Origin: Stutzerimonas kunmingensis
Lineage (GTDB): Bacteria; Pseudomonadota; Gammaproteobacteria; Pseudomonadales; Pseudomonadaceae
Assembly: GCF_014764705.1 (NCBI RefSeq)
Contig: NZ_JACXXG010000001.1
Span: forward strand, 299,785-363,784
DNA: 64,000 bases
Direction of reading: 5' to 3'
Shown here: piece by piece, positions 48,408 to 59,723 of the stretch
Position numbering within the stretch: the stretch's first letter is position 1
Layout of the letters: each line of letters begins with the position of its first letter
Notes under the pieces: generated by a model
Databases searched by the model: none
What the model saw: only the letters and a program-made list of their open reading frames with translations
What the model was told of the DNA's origin: nothing
Made by a program: the position numbers and the translations under genes

Positions 48408-49636
48408 CGCTGGATCTTCGCCGGCGTGCGGCGCATCAGTACTTCGCCATTGCGCACCGAAAGCAGGGCATGGCCCTGGGTGCGCAGCATCTCGTAGTCG
48501 TCCGGCGCCGACAGCACCAGCAGGTTGGCCGGGCGCCCCACTTCCAGTCCGTAGCGCTCGCCCAGGTTCAGCGTCCGTGCGCTGTTGTCGGTGATCAGGT
48601 CCAGGCCGCGCTGCAGGTCCTCGTAGCCGAGCATGTGACAGATGTGCAGCCCGGCTTCGAGGATGCGCAGGATGTTGCCGTTGCCCAGCGGATACCATGG
48701 GTCGACGATGGAATCCTGGCCGAAGCAGACGTTCATTCCGGCGCGGTCGATCTCGGCCACACGGGTCAGCCCGCGGCGCTTGGGATAGGTATCGAAGCGG
48801 CCCTGCAGGTGGATGCTCTCGGTCGGGCAGGAGACGAAGTTGATCTTCGATAGCTTGAGCAGGCGGAACAGCTTGGAGCAGTAGGCGTTGTCGTAAGAGC
48901 CCATCGCCGTGGTGTGGCTGGCGGTGACGCGATCGCCCATCTCGCGCACACGGGCTTCCTCGGCGAGCACTTCGAGAAAGCGTGACTGTGGGTCGTCGGT
49001 TTCGTCGCAGTGCACGTCCACCAAACAGCCGCTGCGCTCGGCCAGGTCCATGAGGAACTTGATCGAGCTGACGCCCTGGTCGCGGGTGTTCTCGAAGTGC
49101 GGAATGCCGCCGACCACATCGGCGCCCATGCCGATCGCCTCGGTCATCAGCTCGCGACCGCCCTTGAATGACTCGATGCCCTCCTGTGGGAAGGCGACGA
49201 TCTGCAGGTCGATCAGGTGGCGGGTTTCCTCGCGCACCTCAAGCATCGACTTCAGTGCCGACAGCGTCGGATCGGTGACGTCGACGTGGGTGCGCACATG
49301 CTGGATGCCGTGGTCGACCAGCATGTCGATGGTCTTCTTCGCCCGCGCCTTAGTGTCCTCGTGGGTGACCAGCGCCTTGCGCTCGCCCCAGCGCTCGATG
49401 CCTTCGAACAGCGTGCCGCTCATGTTCCAGGCTGGCTGACCGGCGGTGAGGGTCGCGTCGAGGTGAATGTGCGGCTCGATGAAGGGCGGCACCACCAGAT
49501 TGCTGGCGGCGTCGATATCGCCCTCGTTGGCTTCGGCCGGCGCCTGCTGCGCGCTGATGGCGGCAATCCGCGCGCCGTTTAGTTCGATGCGGTAGAGGCC
49601 GCTGCGGCCGCGCAGGCGGGCGTTGAGGATGTTCAT
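48401..49636 (-). CDS. codA: Cytosine deaminase
   Basis: Amidohydrolase of 411 residues converting cytosine to uracil and ammonia. Metal ligands His56 and His58 (PHIHLD), His209 with catalytic Glu212 (DVHCDETDDP), and Asp308 (FGQDSIVDP) line up with the E. coli enzyme at a constant offset of five. It follows codB by 13 bases. Its product uracil feeds the Rut pathway encoded at 16-20 kb. Confidence 0.95.
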   Translation of the reverse strand: MNILNARLRGRSGLYRIELNGARIAAISAQQAPAEANEGDIDAASNLVVPPFIEPHIHLDATLTAGQPAWNMSGTLFEGIERWGERKALVTHEDTKARAKKTIDMLVDHGIQHVRTHVDVTDPTLSALKSMLEVREETRHLIDLQIVAFPQEGIESFKGGRELMTEAIGMGADVVGGIPHFENTRDQGVSSIKFLMDLAERSGCLVDVHCDETDDPQSRFLEVLAEEARVREMGDRVTASHTTAMGSYDNAYCSKLFRLLKLSKINFVSCPTESIHLQGRFDTYPKRRGLTRVAEIDRAGMNVCFGQDSIVDPWYPLGNGNILRILEAGLHICHMLGYEDLQRGLDLITDNSARTLNLGERYGLEVGRPANLLVLSAPDDYEMLRTQGHALLSVRNGEVLMRRTPAKIQRY

Positions 49637-49649
49637 GGTGACTCCTTGA

Positions 49650-50927
49650 TCAGCGTGCGTCGGTTTGCGTCAGCACCGTGCGCGACAGGGCCAGGCGCTG
49701 ACCCTCGTACAGCACAATATAGGCTGCGGCGGCCACCAGTATGCCGACGATGGGCGCCACCCAGGGCGAGAAATAGGCGCAGGCGGCGCCCAGCACATAG
49801 GCCGCCAGGCCCAGGCTGTTGTATTTCGGCAGGCGCGCCTCGGCCAGTTTCGGGTATTGCCCGCGATGACGGTAGAAGTAGTCCGCCATGATCACGCCGC
49901 CGATGGGCGGAATGATCGAGCCGAGCAGGATCAGGAAGGGGATCAGCAGTTCGTACATGCCGCCCAGCGCCAGCAGCGTGCCGACGAAGGCGCCGCCCAG
50001 GGTCACCAGGCGGCGGCGCTCGGTGCGCAGCAGATTGCAGCCGGCCGCGGCGAAGTTGTAGATGGTGTTGTCCTGAGTGGTCCAGAGGTTGAGAAAGAGC
50101 ATCACCACCGCGGCCATCGACAGGCCCTGCAGCACCAGCACTTCGACGATGTCCGGCTGCTGGTAGACGATGGCCCCGTAGGCGCCGGCGACGATCATCA
50201 GGCCGTTGCCGATGAAGAAGCCGATCAGACTGGCCCATACCGCGACCTTGCTGCTGCGGGCGAAGCGCGTCCAGTTGGTGGCCTGGGTCGCGCCGCTGAC
50301 GAAGGTGCCGAAGATCATGGTGATGGCCATGCCGAGGGTCAGGCTGTCGCCCGGCTGCACCGCCAGCAGGCCGTCCAGCCCGCCAATGTCACGGGTCGCG
50401 GTCCACAGCGAAGCGATCAACAGGATCAGCATCGCCGGCACCGCGATGCGCGAGAGCAGGTCGAGGCCCTTGTAGCCGACGAAGGCGGTCAGGCAGAAGC
50501 CGAAGCCGAACAGCACCATCAACGGCATCGTCCAGCTTTCCGGCAACGCCAGCAGGCGCACCAGGACGATGGCGATGGTCGCCGTGCCCCAGGCGTACCA
50601 GCCGATCTGGGTGAAGCCGAGCAGGAAGTCGGACAGCCGGCTGCCGACCTCGCCGAAGCAGAAGCGCCCCATCAGCACCGAGTTCAACCCGCTGCGGCAG
50701 GCGATCAGCCCGAGCGCGGCGGCATAGAGGCCGAGCAGCAGGTTGCCGATCACCGCGGCCCAGAGCATGGTCTTGAAGTCGAAGGCCAGGCCGATCTTGC
50801 CGCCGGCGAACATGGTGGCGGTGAAGAAGGTGAAGCCGAACAGCAGGATGGAGGTGGACCACAGCCCCTTGCGCGCGCCGGCGGGCACTTCGCTCAGGGG
50901 GTAGTCGGTATCGACGGGCTGTTTCAT
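49650..50927 (-). CDS. codB: Cytosine permease
   Basis: Inner-membrane NCS1-family transporter of 425 residues with about 12 helices (TFFTATMFAGGKIGLAFDF and TQATNWTRFARSSK are typical of CodB). GGAGC precedes ATG 50927. First gene of codBA. As no rutG is present in the window, it is the only recognisable pyrimidine base permease here. Confidence 0.93.
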   Translation of the reverse strand: MKQPVDTDYPLSEVPAGARKGLWSTSILLFGFTFFTATMFAGGKIGLAFDFKTMLWAAVIGNLLLGLYAAALGLIACRSGLNSVLMGRFCFGEVGSRLSDFLLGFTQIGWYAWGTATIAIVLVRLLALPESWTMPLMVLFGFGFCLTAFVGYKGLDLLSRIAVPAMLILLIASLWTATRDIGGLDGLLAVQPGDSLTLGMAITMIFGTFVSGATQATNWTRFARSSKVAVWASLIGFFIGNGLMIVAGAYGAIVYQQPDIVEVLVLQGLSMAAVVMLFLNLWTTQDNTIYNFAAAGCNLLRTERRRLVTLGGAFVGTLLALGGMYELLIPFLILLGSIIPPIGGVIMADYFYRHRGQYPKLAEARLPKYNSLGLAAYVLGAACAYFSPWVAPIVGILVAAAAYIVLYEGQRLALSRTVLTQTDAR

Positions 50928-50980
50928 GGTGGTTGCTCCGCAAGGTGGATGCAGCCAGATTGCAGATGCCATGCCATTGC

Positions 50981-50994
50981 TGACCGATCGGCCA
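50981..50994. promoter_or_regulatory. Weak RutR-like palindrome upstream of codB
   Basis: TGACCGATCGGCCA, a 14-bp dyad with one mismatched pair. It keeps 9 of 12 defined positions of the RutR consensus TGACCAnnTGGTCA. It lies 54 bases upstream of codB. Chance is possible in GC-rich DNA. Confidence 0.25.
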
Positions 50995-51217
50995 ACTCGG
51001 CGCGCACGCGATGACGCCGCCATCAAGGCTGGCTCGTGCTGGTGCAACGAGCTGGCTGCGCGCACCGGAATGACGCCCTAGCGCGAAGCTCGCACAAGCG
51101 GAGCGACATTCTCTCCCCAGCTGGCCACCGCGTGCGGTGCGGACCTGAACGCGGCGGACCCGTTGGGCAACAGCGTGGAAAGCCTGGCGCGCGGGGAGAT
51201 CCGCACCCGCTGAACCC

Positions 51218-51667
51218 TCAGTAGCTCTTGTAGGGCAGGAACTTGCCGGACAGCACCACATTGACGCGGTCGCCCTTGGGGTCGCTCTGGCGCTGGATAT
51301 CCATGGAGAAGTCGATGGCGCTCATGATGCCGTCACCGAACTCCTCGTGAATCAGCTCCTTGATGGTGGTGCCGTAGACGTTGACCAGCTCGTACCAGCG
51401 GTAGATCAGCGGGTCGGTCGGCACCGCGGTGGGCAGCGAACCCTTGTAGGGGGCGATCTGCAGCCAGGCGACGGCTTCGTCGGAGAGCTCGAAGAGCTGC
51501 CCCAGGGTTTCCGCCTGGGCCTTGTCGAAGGCCATCTGACCGAGGCAACCGGCGGTGGTCCACTCCTTGGACATGCCGATGCTTTCGGCGACATGCGCCC
51601 ACTTCAGGCCCTTGCGCACTTTGGCGGAGACGATCATCTGGGTGACCTGTTCACGACTGCTGATCAT
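51218..51667 (-). CDS. cynS: Cyanase
   Basis: Cyanate hydratase of 149 residues (cyanate + bicarbonate to ammonia + CO2), active as a decamer. The catalytic triad is Arg90, Glu93 and Ser116 (YRWYELVNVYG and GDGIMSAIDFS), offset by six from the E. coli enzyme. N-terminal helical DNA-binding-like domain as in the family. No cynR or cynT beside it. Lies upstream of codBA on the same strand, separated by 290 bases. Confidence 0.95.
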   Translation of the reverse strand: MISSREQVTQMIVSAKVRKGLKWAHVAESIGMSKEWTTAGCLGQMAFDKAQAETLGQLFELSDEAVAWLQIAPYKGSLPTAVPTDPLIYRWYELVNVYGTTIKELIHEEFGDGIMSAIDFSMDIQRQSDPKGDRVNVVLSGKFLPYKSY

Positions 51668-51751
51668 GGCGAATTCTCATCTGGCGAATGCGAGTCAATG
51701 GCCGCACGGGCGCGGCGGGCCTCGGTCGATGCAGGTTCGGTGCCAGGGGGT

Positions 51752-52513
51752 TCAGTCGTATTCGGCCGCTTCGTGCTGGCCGAGCAGGCGACGCTGTCGC
51801 AGCGTGGCGGCGGCCAGCACCTCGGGATTGAAACGAAAGTGCAGGTAGGGCGAGAACTTCTGCGCCACCATGCGCCGGCCATAGTGGATCTGCAGCAGGT
51901 AGCGGCTGCGCTCGGCGCTGCGGTTGCGGCTGCCCGTGTGCCAGAGGTCGCTGCGAAACAGCAGCATGTCGCCGGCCTTGCACAGCACGGGCTCGGCCGA
52001 GCGGCCGTGCCACTGGGTTTCGCCCGGCTGCGGTTTGCGCCCGGCGCGGTGGCTGCCGGGGATCACCAGCGTCGGGCAGAGGTCGGCGTCGATGTCATTC
52101 AGATACAGGTGTGCGGTGCAGATCTGCATCGGCAGTTCGAACGCGGGATCGGCCAGCAGGCTTTCCGGCAGCTCCATGGCCAGGTAGTCGGCATGCAGCT
52201 CGCCGCCGATAAAGCCCGGGCGGCTGCGCCAGGCGGTCTGGCCGATGATATGGCAGTCCGTCCCGAGTGCCGCCTCGGCCAGCTCGATCACCCCGGGCAG
52301 ATCAAGAAAGCGCAGCCAGAACGGCGAGCGATTGAAGACGCACTTGTAGTGGTCGTCGACCAGGCCCTGGTAATCCCAGTGGATGGGTTCCAGGCCATCG
52401 ATGGCTTCGCGCAGCGCCGCGATGCCCGCGGGATCGAGTACGGCAGGCAGCAGCACGAAGCCCTGCTGATGCAGGGCGGCGAGCTGTTGCCGAAGGGTGA
52501 CGGAGTCGGTCAT
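51752..52513 (-). CDS. Phytanoyl-CoA dioxygenase (PhyH) family Fe/2OG oxygenase
   Basis: Protein of 253 residues with a PhyH double-stranded beta-helix. Ligands: His and Asp in GELHADYLAME, distal His in LWHTGSRNRS, Arg in SRYLLQIHYG. The substrate is unknown; hydroxylation of a small molecule is implied. It lies 84 bases upstream of cynS on the same strand. Confidence 0.85.
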   Translation of the reverse strand: MTDSVTLRQQLAALHQQGFVLLPAVLDPAGIAALREAIDGLEPIHWDYQGLVDDHYKCVFNRSPFWLRFLDLPGVIELAEAALGTDCHIIGQTAWRSRPGFIGGELHADYLAMELPESLLADPAFELPMQICTAHLYLNDIDADLCPTLVIPGSHRAGRKPQPGETQWHGRSAEPVLCKAGDMLLFRSDLWHTGSRNRSAERSRYLLQIHYGRRMVAQKFSPYLHFRFNPEVLAAATLRQRRLLGQHEAAEYD

Positions 52514-52716
52514 GGCATCGGCCGGGTAGAGCGCCAGACTCCAGCATAGGCAGCTCGGCCGCGCGTTGAAAGCCGGTTGAAAGCTTGCGGCGCTACTGTG
52601 CCGGCGCTGCTGCGGCAGCCAGTCGCGTGGTCACGAGCCGCGCCTCTGCTCTCTCGCTCCGGCGCACCCGGCGGCGTCGCCAGAAGCGGCGTCACCGGCG
52701 CGCACCTTCACATCGT

Positions 52717-53913
52717 TCAGGCCTGCACCACCCGTGCAATGGCCCTGGCCAGATCGTCCAGGCGCTCGGCATCCAGCCCGGCGACGTTGGCGCGACCGCT
52801 TTCCACCAGATACACCGAATCTTCGGTGCGCAGCTGGCGTACCTGCTCGGCGGTCAGGCCGGTATAGGAGAACATCCCCCGCTGCCGGGCGATGTGCGCG
52901 AAGCGCTCGGCCAGCCCATAGGGCGTCAGCGCCTCGACCAGCCCCTGACGCAGGCTGGCGATGCGCCTGCGCATGCGCTCCACCTCGTCCTGCCAGATCT
53001 GCCGCAGCGGCTCATCGGCCAGGATCGTCGCCACCACTGCGGCGCCGTGGGCCGGTGGCGTCGACCAGAGGTTGCGGGCCAGCGACGCGAGCTGGCTGCG
53101 CACGTCGAGCAGGCGCTCGGCATCGCTGGTGACTGCGATCAGCGCGCCGGTGCGTTCGCGGTAGAGGCCGAAGTTCTTCGAGCAGGAACTGGTGATGAGC
53201 ATCTCCGGCAGCGTTTCGGCGAACAGCCGTACCGCCCAGGCGTCCTCTTCCAGTCCGTCGCCGAAGCCCTGGTAGGCGAAGTCGAACAGCGGCAGCAATT
53301 CGCGCGCGCGCACCACGTCCAGTACCCGCAGCCAGTCGTCGTGATTCAGGTCGAAGCCGGTGGGGTTGTGGCAGCAGGCGTGCAGCAGCACCACGTCGCC
53401 AGGCGGCACCTGTTGCAGCGTGGCGAGCATGCCGTCGACAGCGAGGCGGTTGTCGGCATCGACGTAGGGGTAGTGCTGCACGCGCAGGCCGGCGGCGGCG
53501 AACAGGGTTTCGTGGATCGGCCAGGTGGGATCGCTCAGCCAGATGCTGCGCCCTGGCAGACATTTGGCGATGAACTCGCCGGCCAGGCGCAGCGCGCCGG
53601 TGCCGCCCGGCGCCTGGGTGCAGCCGGCACGCTGCTCGCCGAGGGCAATGGCGCGGCTGCCGAGCACCTGACGCAGCAAGAGGGCACCGAACTGGGCGTC
53701 GCCGTGGCCGCCGATGTAGCTCTTGGTCTGCTCACTGTCCACCAGGCGCTGCTCGGCCAGCTTCACCGCGCGCGGGATCGGCGTCAGGCCCTGGGCGTCC
53801 TTGTAGACGCCGACGCCGAGGTCGAGCTTGGCCGGGTTGGTGTCGGCGCGATACAGGTCCATCAGACCGAGGATCGGGTCGCCGGGCACGCGGGGAATCT
53901 GGCCGAAGTGCAT
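52717..53913 (-). CDS. phhC: Aromatic amino acid aminotransferase
   Basis: PLP enzyme of 398 residues of the aspartate/aromatic aminotransferase class I family, transaminating tyrosine and phenylalanine. PLP Lys lies in SSCSKNFGLYRER; HNPTGFDLN, DFAYQGFGDGLE and the early LDLGVGVYKDAQG are typical. Starts one base inside the phhB stop (TAATG). Third gene of phhABC. Confidence 0.93.
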   Translation of the reverse strand: MHFGQIPRVPGDPILGLMDLYRADTNPAKLDLGVGVYKDAQGLTPIPRAVKLAEQRLVDSEQTKSYIGGHGDAQFGALLLRQVLGSRAIALGEQRAGCTQAPGGTGALRLAGEFIAKCLPGRSIWLSDPTWPIHETLFAAAGLRVQHYPYVDADNRLAVDGMLATLQQVPPGDVVLLHACCHNPTGFDLNHDDWLRVLDVVRARELLPLFDFAYQGFGDGLEEDAWAVRLFAETLPEMLITSSCSKNFGLYRERTGALIAVTSDAERLLDVRSQLASLARNLWSTPPAHGAAVVATILADEPLRQIWQDEVERMRRRIASLRQGLVEALTPYGLAERFAHIARQRGMFSYTGLTAEQVRQLRTEDSVYLVESGRANVAGLDAERLDDLARAIARVVQA

Positions 53914-54269
53914 TACTTGCGGCCCTCCGCGCTGGCGGCGAGCTGGTCGGTGCGGGCGGCCATGATGAAGTCGTTGCGGTGCAGGCCGCGCATCTCGTGG
54001 CTCCACCAGGTGACGGTGACCTTGCCCCACTCGGTGAGCAGGGCGGGATGGTGGCCGACTTCCTCGGCGATGGCGCCGACTGCGTTGGTAAAGGCCAGGG
54101 CGTGGCGGAAGTTGCGGAACAGGAAGACACGCTCCAGCTCCATGTGGTCGCCGCGCACTTCGATGTTCCAGTCGGGGATTTCGCGGATCAGCTCGGCCAG
54201 TTCTTCATCGGACACCTTGGGTGCATCGGCGCGGCAGGCTTCGCATTGGGCTTGGGCGAGGGCGGTCAT
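53913..54269 (-). CDS. phhB: Pterin-4a-carbinolamine dehydratase
   Basis: Protein of 118 residues that recycles tetrahydrobiopterin-like cofactor for phenylalanine hydroxylase. The active-site string is [22 protein letters not shown], and GLHRND closes the fold. ATG 54269 fits the family start. Between phhA and phhC. Confidence 0.95.
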   Translation of the reverse strand: MTALAQAQCEACRADAPKVSDEELAELIREIPDWNIEVRGDHMELERVFLFRNFRHALAFTNAVGAIAEEVGHHPALLTEWGKVTVTWWSHEMRGLHRNDFIMAARTDQLAASAEGRK

Positions 54270-54406
54270 GGTGTAGGTCCCTTTCTTGATGATCGAAGTC
54301 GTTTTTGAAGGTTGAAGCTTAGGCAAGATGGCGGGCTGACGCTCACCCTACCCGAATAGGTGGAGGGCGTACGGGGCCTCAGCCCACCAGCACCGCACAG
54401 GCCGGA

Positions 54407-55192
54407 TCACGCCGCCTTCGGCGGAAACTTCGGCTGGTGCAGGCCCAGGCGCATCGCCTCGCGGACCATCGCCATGATGTCCTGCTGGGCCAGGTCGAAC
54501 AGCTGCTTGAGGTCGGGCAGGACGAAGTACAGCGGCTGCAGGATGTCGATGCGATAGGGCGTGCGCATGGCTTCCATTGCATCGAACGGCTGCCGCTCCG
54601 GCTCGGCGGACAGGCTGTAGAGCGTCTCCTTCGGCGACGAGAGGATGCCGCCGCCATAGATGCGCAGCCCGGCCGGGGTTTCCACCAGACCGAACTCGAC
54701 GGTCATCCAGTACAGCCGTGCGAGAAACACCCGTTCCTCCTTGCTGGCCTTCAAGCCGAGTTGGCCATAAGTGTGGGTGAATTCGGCAAACCAGGGGTTG
54801 GTCAGCAGCGGACAGTGGCCGAAGATCTCGTGAAAGATGTCCGGCTCCTGCAGGTAGTCCAGCTCTTCCGGGGTGCGAATAAAAGTGGCGACCGGGAAGC
54901 GCTTGCTCGCCAGCAGTTCGAAAAAGCGCTGGAAGGGGATCAGTGCCGGTACGCGCTTGACCTGCCATCCGGTGGTTGCCGCCAGCACGCGATTGATCTC
55001 GCCGAGCTGTGGGATGCGCTCGCGGGGCAGGGCGAGCTGGTCGAGGCCGTCGAGGTATTCCTGGCAGGCGCGCCCGTCGAGCAGTTTCAGCTGACGCTCG
55101 ACCAGCGTCTGCCACACCGCGTGTTCGGCGTCGGGGTAATGAATGTGCCCCTGCGCGTCCGGTTCGCGGGCTACGTAGTGGGTCGTCTTCAT
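54407..55192 (-). CDS. phhA: Phenylalanine-4-hydroxylase
   Basis: Iron- and pterin-dependent monooxygenase of 261 residues converting phenylalanine to tyrosine. Iron ligands His121, His126 (FHEIFGHCPLL) and Glu166 (MTVEFGLVE). AGGAG precedes ATG 55192. Heads phhABC and is divergent from phhR, with 250 bases between them. Confidence 0.96.
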   Translation of the reverse strand: MKTTHYVAREPDAQGHIHYPDAEHAVWQTLVERQLKLLDGRACQEYLDGLDQLALPRERIPQLGEINRVLAATTGWQVKRVPALIPFQRFFELLASKRFPVATFIRTPEELDYLQEPDIFHEIFGHCPLLTNPWFAEFTHTYGQLGLKASKEERVFLARLYWMTVEFGLVETPAGLRIYGGGILSSPKETLYSLSAEPERQPFDAMEAMRTPYRIDILQPLYFVLPDLKQLFDLAQQDIMAMVREAMRLGLHQPKFPPKAA

Positions 55193-55442
55193 CGGTACTC
55201 CTGGCCGCTTGGGCATCTTGTTGTTGCCCTCATTCGAACGCGAAGACGTACCCTCGACGAGTCCCGCTGTGGCGCAATATCGCACCTTGCCGGATGTTGC
55301 CTGTAAGGAAAGCCTGACGTTTGCGTCAATGTCCGGATCGGCGGCATTGCCAAGCGGCTTATCTGGCAAATAATCTTGACGGAAATTTGCGGCGCTCGAC
55401 CGAAGCGCCGTCGGCCCCACAACAAAACAACAGGGCTTCGCC

Positions 55443-57002
55443 ATGCGTATCAAGATTCTCTGCCAGAACCGCGTCGGCATCCTGCGCGACATGCTCAACC
55501 TGCTGGTCGACTACGGCATCAACGTCGCCCGCGGCGAGGTCGGCGGCGAGCAGGGCAACGCCATCTACCTGCACTGTCCCAACCTGATGAACCTGCAGCT
55601 GCAGGCCCTGCGGCCGAAGATCGAGGCGCTGCCCGGCGTGTTCGAGCTACGCAAGGTCAGCCTGATGCCCAGCGAGCGGCATTCCCTGGAACTCAACGCG
55701 CTGCTCGGCGCGCTGGAGTTTCCGGTGCTGTCCATCGACATGAGCGGCGCCATCGTTGCCGCCAATCGTGCCGCCGCGCAACTGCTCGGCGTGCGCGTCG
55801 ACGAGGTGCCGGGCCTGAGCCTGTCGCGCTACGCCGAGGACTTCGACCTGCCCGAACTGGTACGCGCCAACAAGGCGCGGATCAACGGCCTGCGGGTGAA
55901 GATCAAGGGCGACGTGTTTCTCGCCGACATCGCCCCGCTGCAATCCGAACACGACGACAGCGAGGCATTGGCCGGCGCGGTACTGACCCTGCATCGCGCC
56001 GACCGGGTCGGCGAGCGGATCTACCAGGTGCGCAAACAGGAGCTGCGCGGCTTCGACAGCATCTTCCAGAGCTCGAAAGTGATGGCCGCGGTGGTGCGTG
56101 AGGCGCGGCGCATGGCACCGCTGGATGCGCCGCTGCTGATCGAAGGCGAGACCGGCACCGGCAAGGAGCTTTTGGCGCGCGCCTGTCACCTGTCCAGTCC
56201 GCGCGGGCAGTCGCCGTTCATGGCGCTCAACTGCGCGGGTCTGCCGGAGTCGATGGCCGAGACCGAGCTGTTCGGCTACGGCCCCGGCGCCTTCGAGGGC
56301 GCGCGGCCGGAAGGCAAGCTCGGCCTCTTGGAGCTGACCGCCGGCGGCACGCTGTTTCTCGACGGCGTCGGTGAGATGAGCCCGCGGCTGCAGGCCAAGC
56401 TGCTGCGCTTTCTGCAGGACGGCGGCTTTCGTCGGGTCGGCAGCGACGAGGAGGTTTATCTCGATGTGCGGGTGATCTGCGCGACCCAGCTCGATCTGTC
56501 CGAACTCTGCGGCAGCGGGCAGTTTCGCCAGGATCTGTATCACCGGCTTAACGTGCTATCGCTACATATTCCGCCGCTGCGCGATTGCCTCGACGGCCTG
56601 CAGCCGCTGGCGCTGCACTTCATCGACCAGGCCAGCCGGCAGATCGGCTGTCCGCTGCCGACGCTCTCGCCGCAGGCGCTGGAGCGGCTGGCCGGCTACC
56701 ACTGGCCGGGCAACGTGCGGCAGCTGGAGAACACCCTGTTCCAGGCGGTTTCGCTGTGCGAGGGCGGCACCATCAAGCCCGAGCACATCCGCCTGCCGGG
56801 CTACGGCGCGGCGCAGCCGCTGGGCGATTTCTCCCTGGAGGGCGATCTGGCGAGCATCGTCGGGCGCTTCGAGAAGGCCGTGCTGGAAGGGCTGTACAAG
56901 CAGTTCCCGAGCAGCCGCCAGCTGGGCAAGCGACTCGGCGTGTCGCACACCACCATCGCCAACAAACTGCGCGAGCATGGGGTGGGCAAGGCGGAGGCGT
57001 GA
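55443..57002 (+). CDS. phhR: PhhR, TyrR-like transcriptional regulator
   Basis: Protein of 519 residues controlling aromatic amino acid catabolism. An ACT domain (about 1-72), a PAS domain (80-190), an AAA+ domain with Walker A GETGTGKE and a C-terminal Fis-type helix-turn-helix (RQLGKRLGVSHTTIANKLREHG). The sigma-54 contact loop reads GAFEGA rather than GAFTGA, the usual degenerate form in TyrR/PhhR, so action through sigma-70 promoters is more likely. Divergent from phhABC. Confidence 0.94.
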   Translation: MRIKILCQNRVGILRDMLNLLVDYGINVARGEVGGEQGNAIYLHCPNLMNLQLQALRPKIEALPGVFELRKVSLMPSERHSLELNALLGALEFPVLSIDMSGAIVAANRAAAQLLGVRVDEVPGLSLSRYAEDFDLPELVRANKARINGLRVKIKGDVFLADIAPLQSEHDDSEALAGAVLTLHRADRVGERIYQVRKQELRGFDSIFQSSKVMAAVVREARRMAPLDAPLLIEGETGTGKELLARACHLSSPRGQSPFMALNCAGLPESMAETELFGYGPGAFEGARPEGKLGLLELTAGGTLFLDGVGEMSPRLQAKLLRFLQDGGFRRVGSDEEVYLDVRVICATQLDLSELCGSGQFRQDLYHRLNVLSLHIPPLRDCLDGLQPLALHFIDQASRQIGCPLPTLSPQALERLAGYHWPGNVRQLENTLFQAVSLCEGGTIKPEHIRLPGYGAAQPLGDFSLEGDLASIVGRFEKAVLEGLYKQFPSSRQLGKRLGVSHTTIANKLREHGVGKAEA

Positions 57003-57127
57003 GGTACGCCGCGCCGTCTCGGCTGGGCCCGTTTGGCCGCGCCGAGTTGATTCGTGGGCAGCCCGCGCGCTATGCCGGCGGGGGCATCAGGTCTTGGGGG
57101 CGCACTTGCACATGCGCAGCATCAAGC

Positions 57128-58504
<1,377 letters not shown>

Positions 58505-58535
58505 GAGGTGCTCCGCTGCGACGCTTGTCTAAGTC

Positions 58536-58697
58536 TAGTGGCCTGTTTGGTAAGTTCAGTGGGTCAATTTCGGCGCCCATGGCCCCGATACTGCGTTGCT
58601 GCTCCTTACCATAGCCCGCTATGACTCGTCGCAGCGCCCTGTCTTGGAGTCATGTTCATCCGAGCTTGCCTCAACCAACTCACCGCACAGGCCACTA
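58536..58697 (-). mobile_element. MITE-like element, copy 2 (162 bp)
   Basis: Perfect 14-bp inverted ends GTCTAGTGGCCTGT (58533-58546) and ACAGGCCACTAGAC (58687-58700). The body is the reverse complement of copy 1 and includes a small extra dyad CATAGCCCGCTATG (58610-58623) in the segment missing from copy 1. No open frame of meaning; non-autonomous. The CTAG at each end may include the target duplication. Confidence 0.78.
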
Positions 58698-58775
58698 GAC
58701 CTTCGGTGGCGCATGGATGTTGCCGGGTTCGGCCGCGGCACGATTCGCCGGCCGGAGGCTTCTGCGCGAACTGCT

Positions 58776-59723
58776 CTAGGCGCGGGTAGCCGCCGAGCCA
58801 CCCCAGGGGTTGGCTTCCAGGCTGTTGTGCACGGCGGTCGCGGCCTGCGCGGCCTGGCCGATGGCGACGCTGATCTGCTTCAGGCCCATGGTCACGTCAC
58901 CGATCGCATAGAGGCCACGTAGCGAAGTCTGCCGATGTTCGTCCACATTGACGCCGCCGCACTCGTCGCAGTCGAGGCCGAGCTGCACGGCGAGTTCGGA
59001 GCGAAAGCGCGCACCGAGACTGGGGTAGATGATGTCGAAGTGGTGCCGCTCGCCGCGACAGGTCAGCAGTTCGATGCCGGTCTCGCAGGGGTGCAGGGAC
59101 TCGACGCGGTCGCCGATCAGGCGAATGGCGTAGTGCTCGGCCAGGGCGATGGCCTGATCGCAGGCATCCTGCTCGCCATGCACGATCACGGTGACCCGGT
59201 CGGTGAAGGTGCGCAGGAACACCGCGTGGGTGATGGCGCTTTCCGCCTCGCCGTAGACCGCGACGTTGTCGCCATTGACCTCGTAGCCATCGCAGATCGC
59301 GCACAGCCGCACCTTGCCTTCGTCGATGGCCTTTTCGACGCCGGGCATGTCCGGCAGCGTGTCCTCGATGCCAGTGGCGAGAATGATCCGCCGCGTTATG
59401 CACAGGCGATCGCCGTAGCGCACGCTGAAGCCTTCGGCGTGGGGCTCGATGTGCTCGACGTGGCCCTGTTCGAGGCGGGCGCCATAGCCGCTGGCCTGTT
59501 CGCGCAGCCTTGCCAGCAGGTCGTTGCCGTTTATGCCCGGTGGAAAGCCCGGGTAGTTGCGCGAGCGCGGAATCCACGAAGCCCGGCTCGAGCCGGCGTC
59601 CACCACCATGCAGCTGCGCCGGAAGCGCGCCAGGTACAGTGCTGCGGTGAGGCCCGCGGGGCCGCCGCCGACGATCAGGCAGTCGATCACGATGGGTTGC
59701 GGGTCGGTTTGTGCGGGCGTCAT
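58776..59723 (-). CDS. Thioredoxin-reductase-like FAD-dependent oxidoreductase
   Basis: Protein of 315 residues with the thioredoxin reductase fold. The FAD site is GGGPAGL (19-25), the redox pair Cys141-Ala-Ile-Cys144 sits in CAICDGYEV, and the second FAD motif is LYAIGDV near the C-terminus. The NADPH-site GxGxxA is changed to VYGEAESA. It may be a ferredoxin- or flavin-linked reductase or a TrxB-like enzyme with altered donor. ATG 59723 fits the fold start; the frame extends upstream. Confidence 0.87.
   Translation of the reverse strand: MTPAQTDPQPIVIDCLIVGGGPAGLTAALYLARFRRSCMVVDAGSSRASWIPRSRNYPGFPPGINGNDLLARLREQASGYGARLEQGHVEHIEPHAEGFSVRYGDRLCITRRIILATGIEDTLPDMPGVEKAIDEGKVRLCAICDGYEVNGDNVAVYGEAESAITHAVFLRTFTDRVTVIVHGEQDACDQAIALAEHYAIRLIGDRVESLHPCETGIELLTCRGERHHFDIIYPSLGARFRSELAVQLGLDCDECGGVNVDEHRQTSLRGLYAIGDVTMGLKQISVAIGQAAQAATAVHNSLEANPWGGSAATRA

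Noticed and set aside
51082..51213. Open frame ending ADLNAADPLGNSVESLARGEIRTR between cynS and codB
   Set aside because: It lacks a start codon and a recognisable family; may be a gene remnant, but evidence is too thin to annotate.
55364..55380. Possible sigma-54 promoter (TGGCAAATAATCTTG) before phhR
   Set aside because: The invariant GC of the -12 element is missing, and PhhR/TyrR proteins with GAFEGA normally use sigma-70 promoters.
58596..58922. Short proteins with SSELASTNSPHRPL in the two MITE copies
   Set aside because: They come from reading the repeat itself in one frame; lengths and frames differ between copies, so they are not genes.
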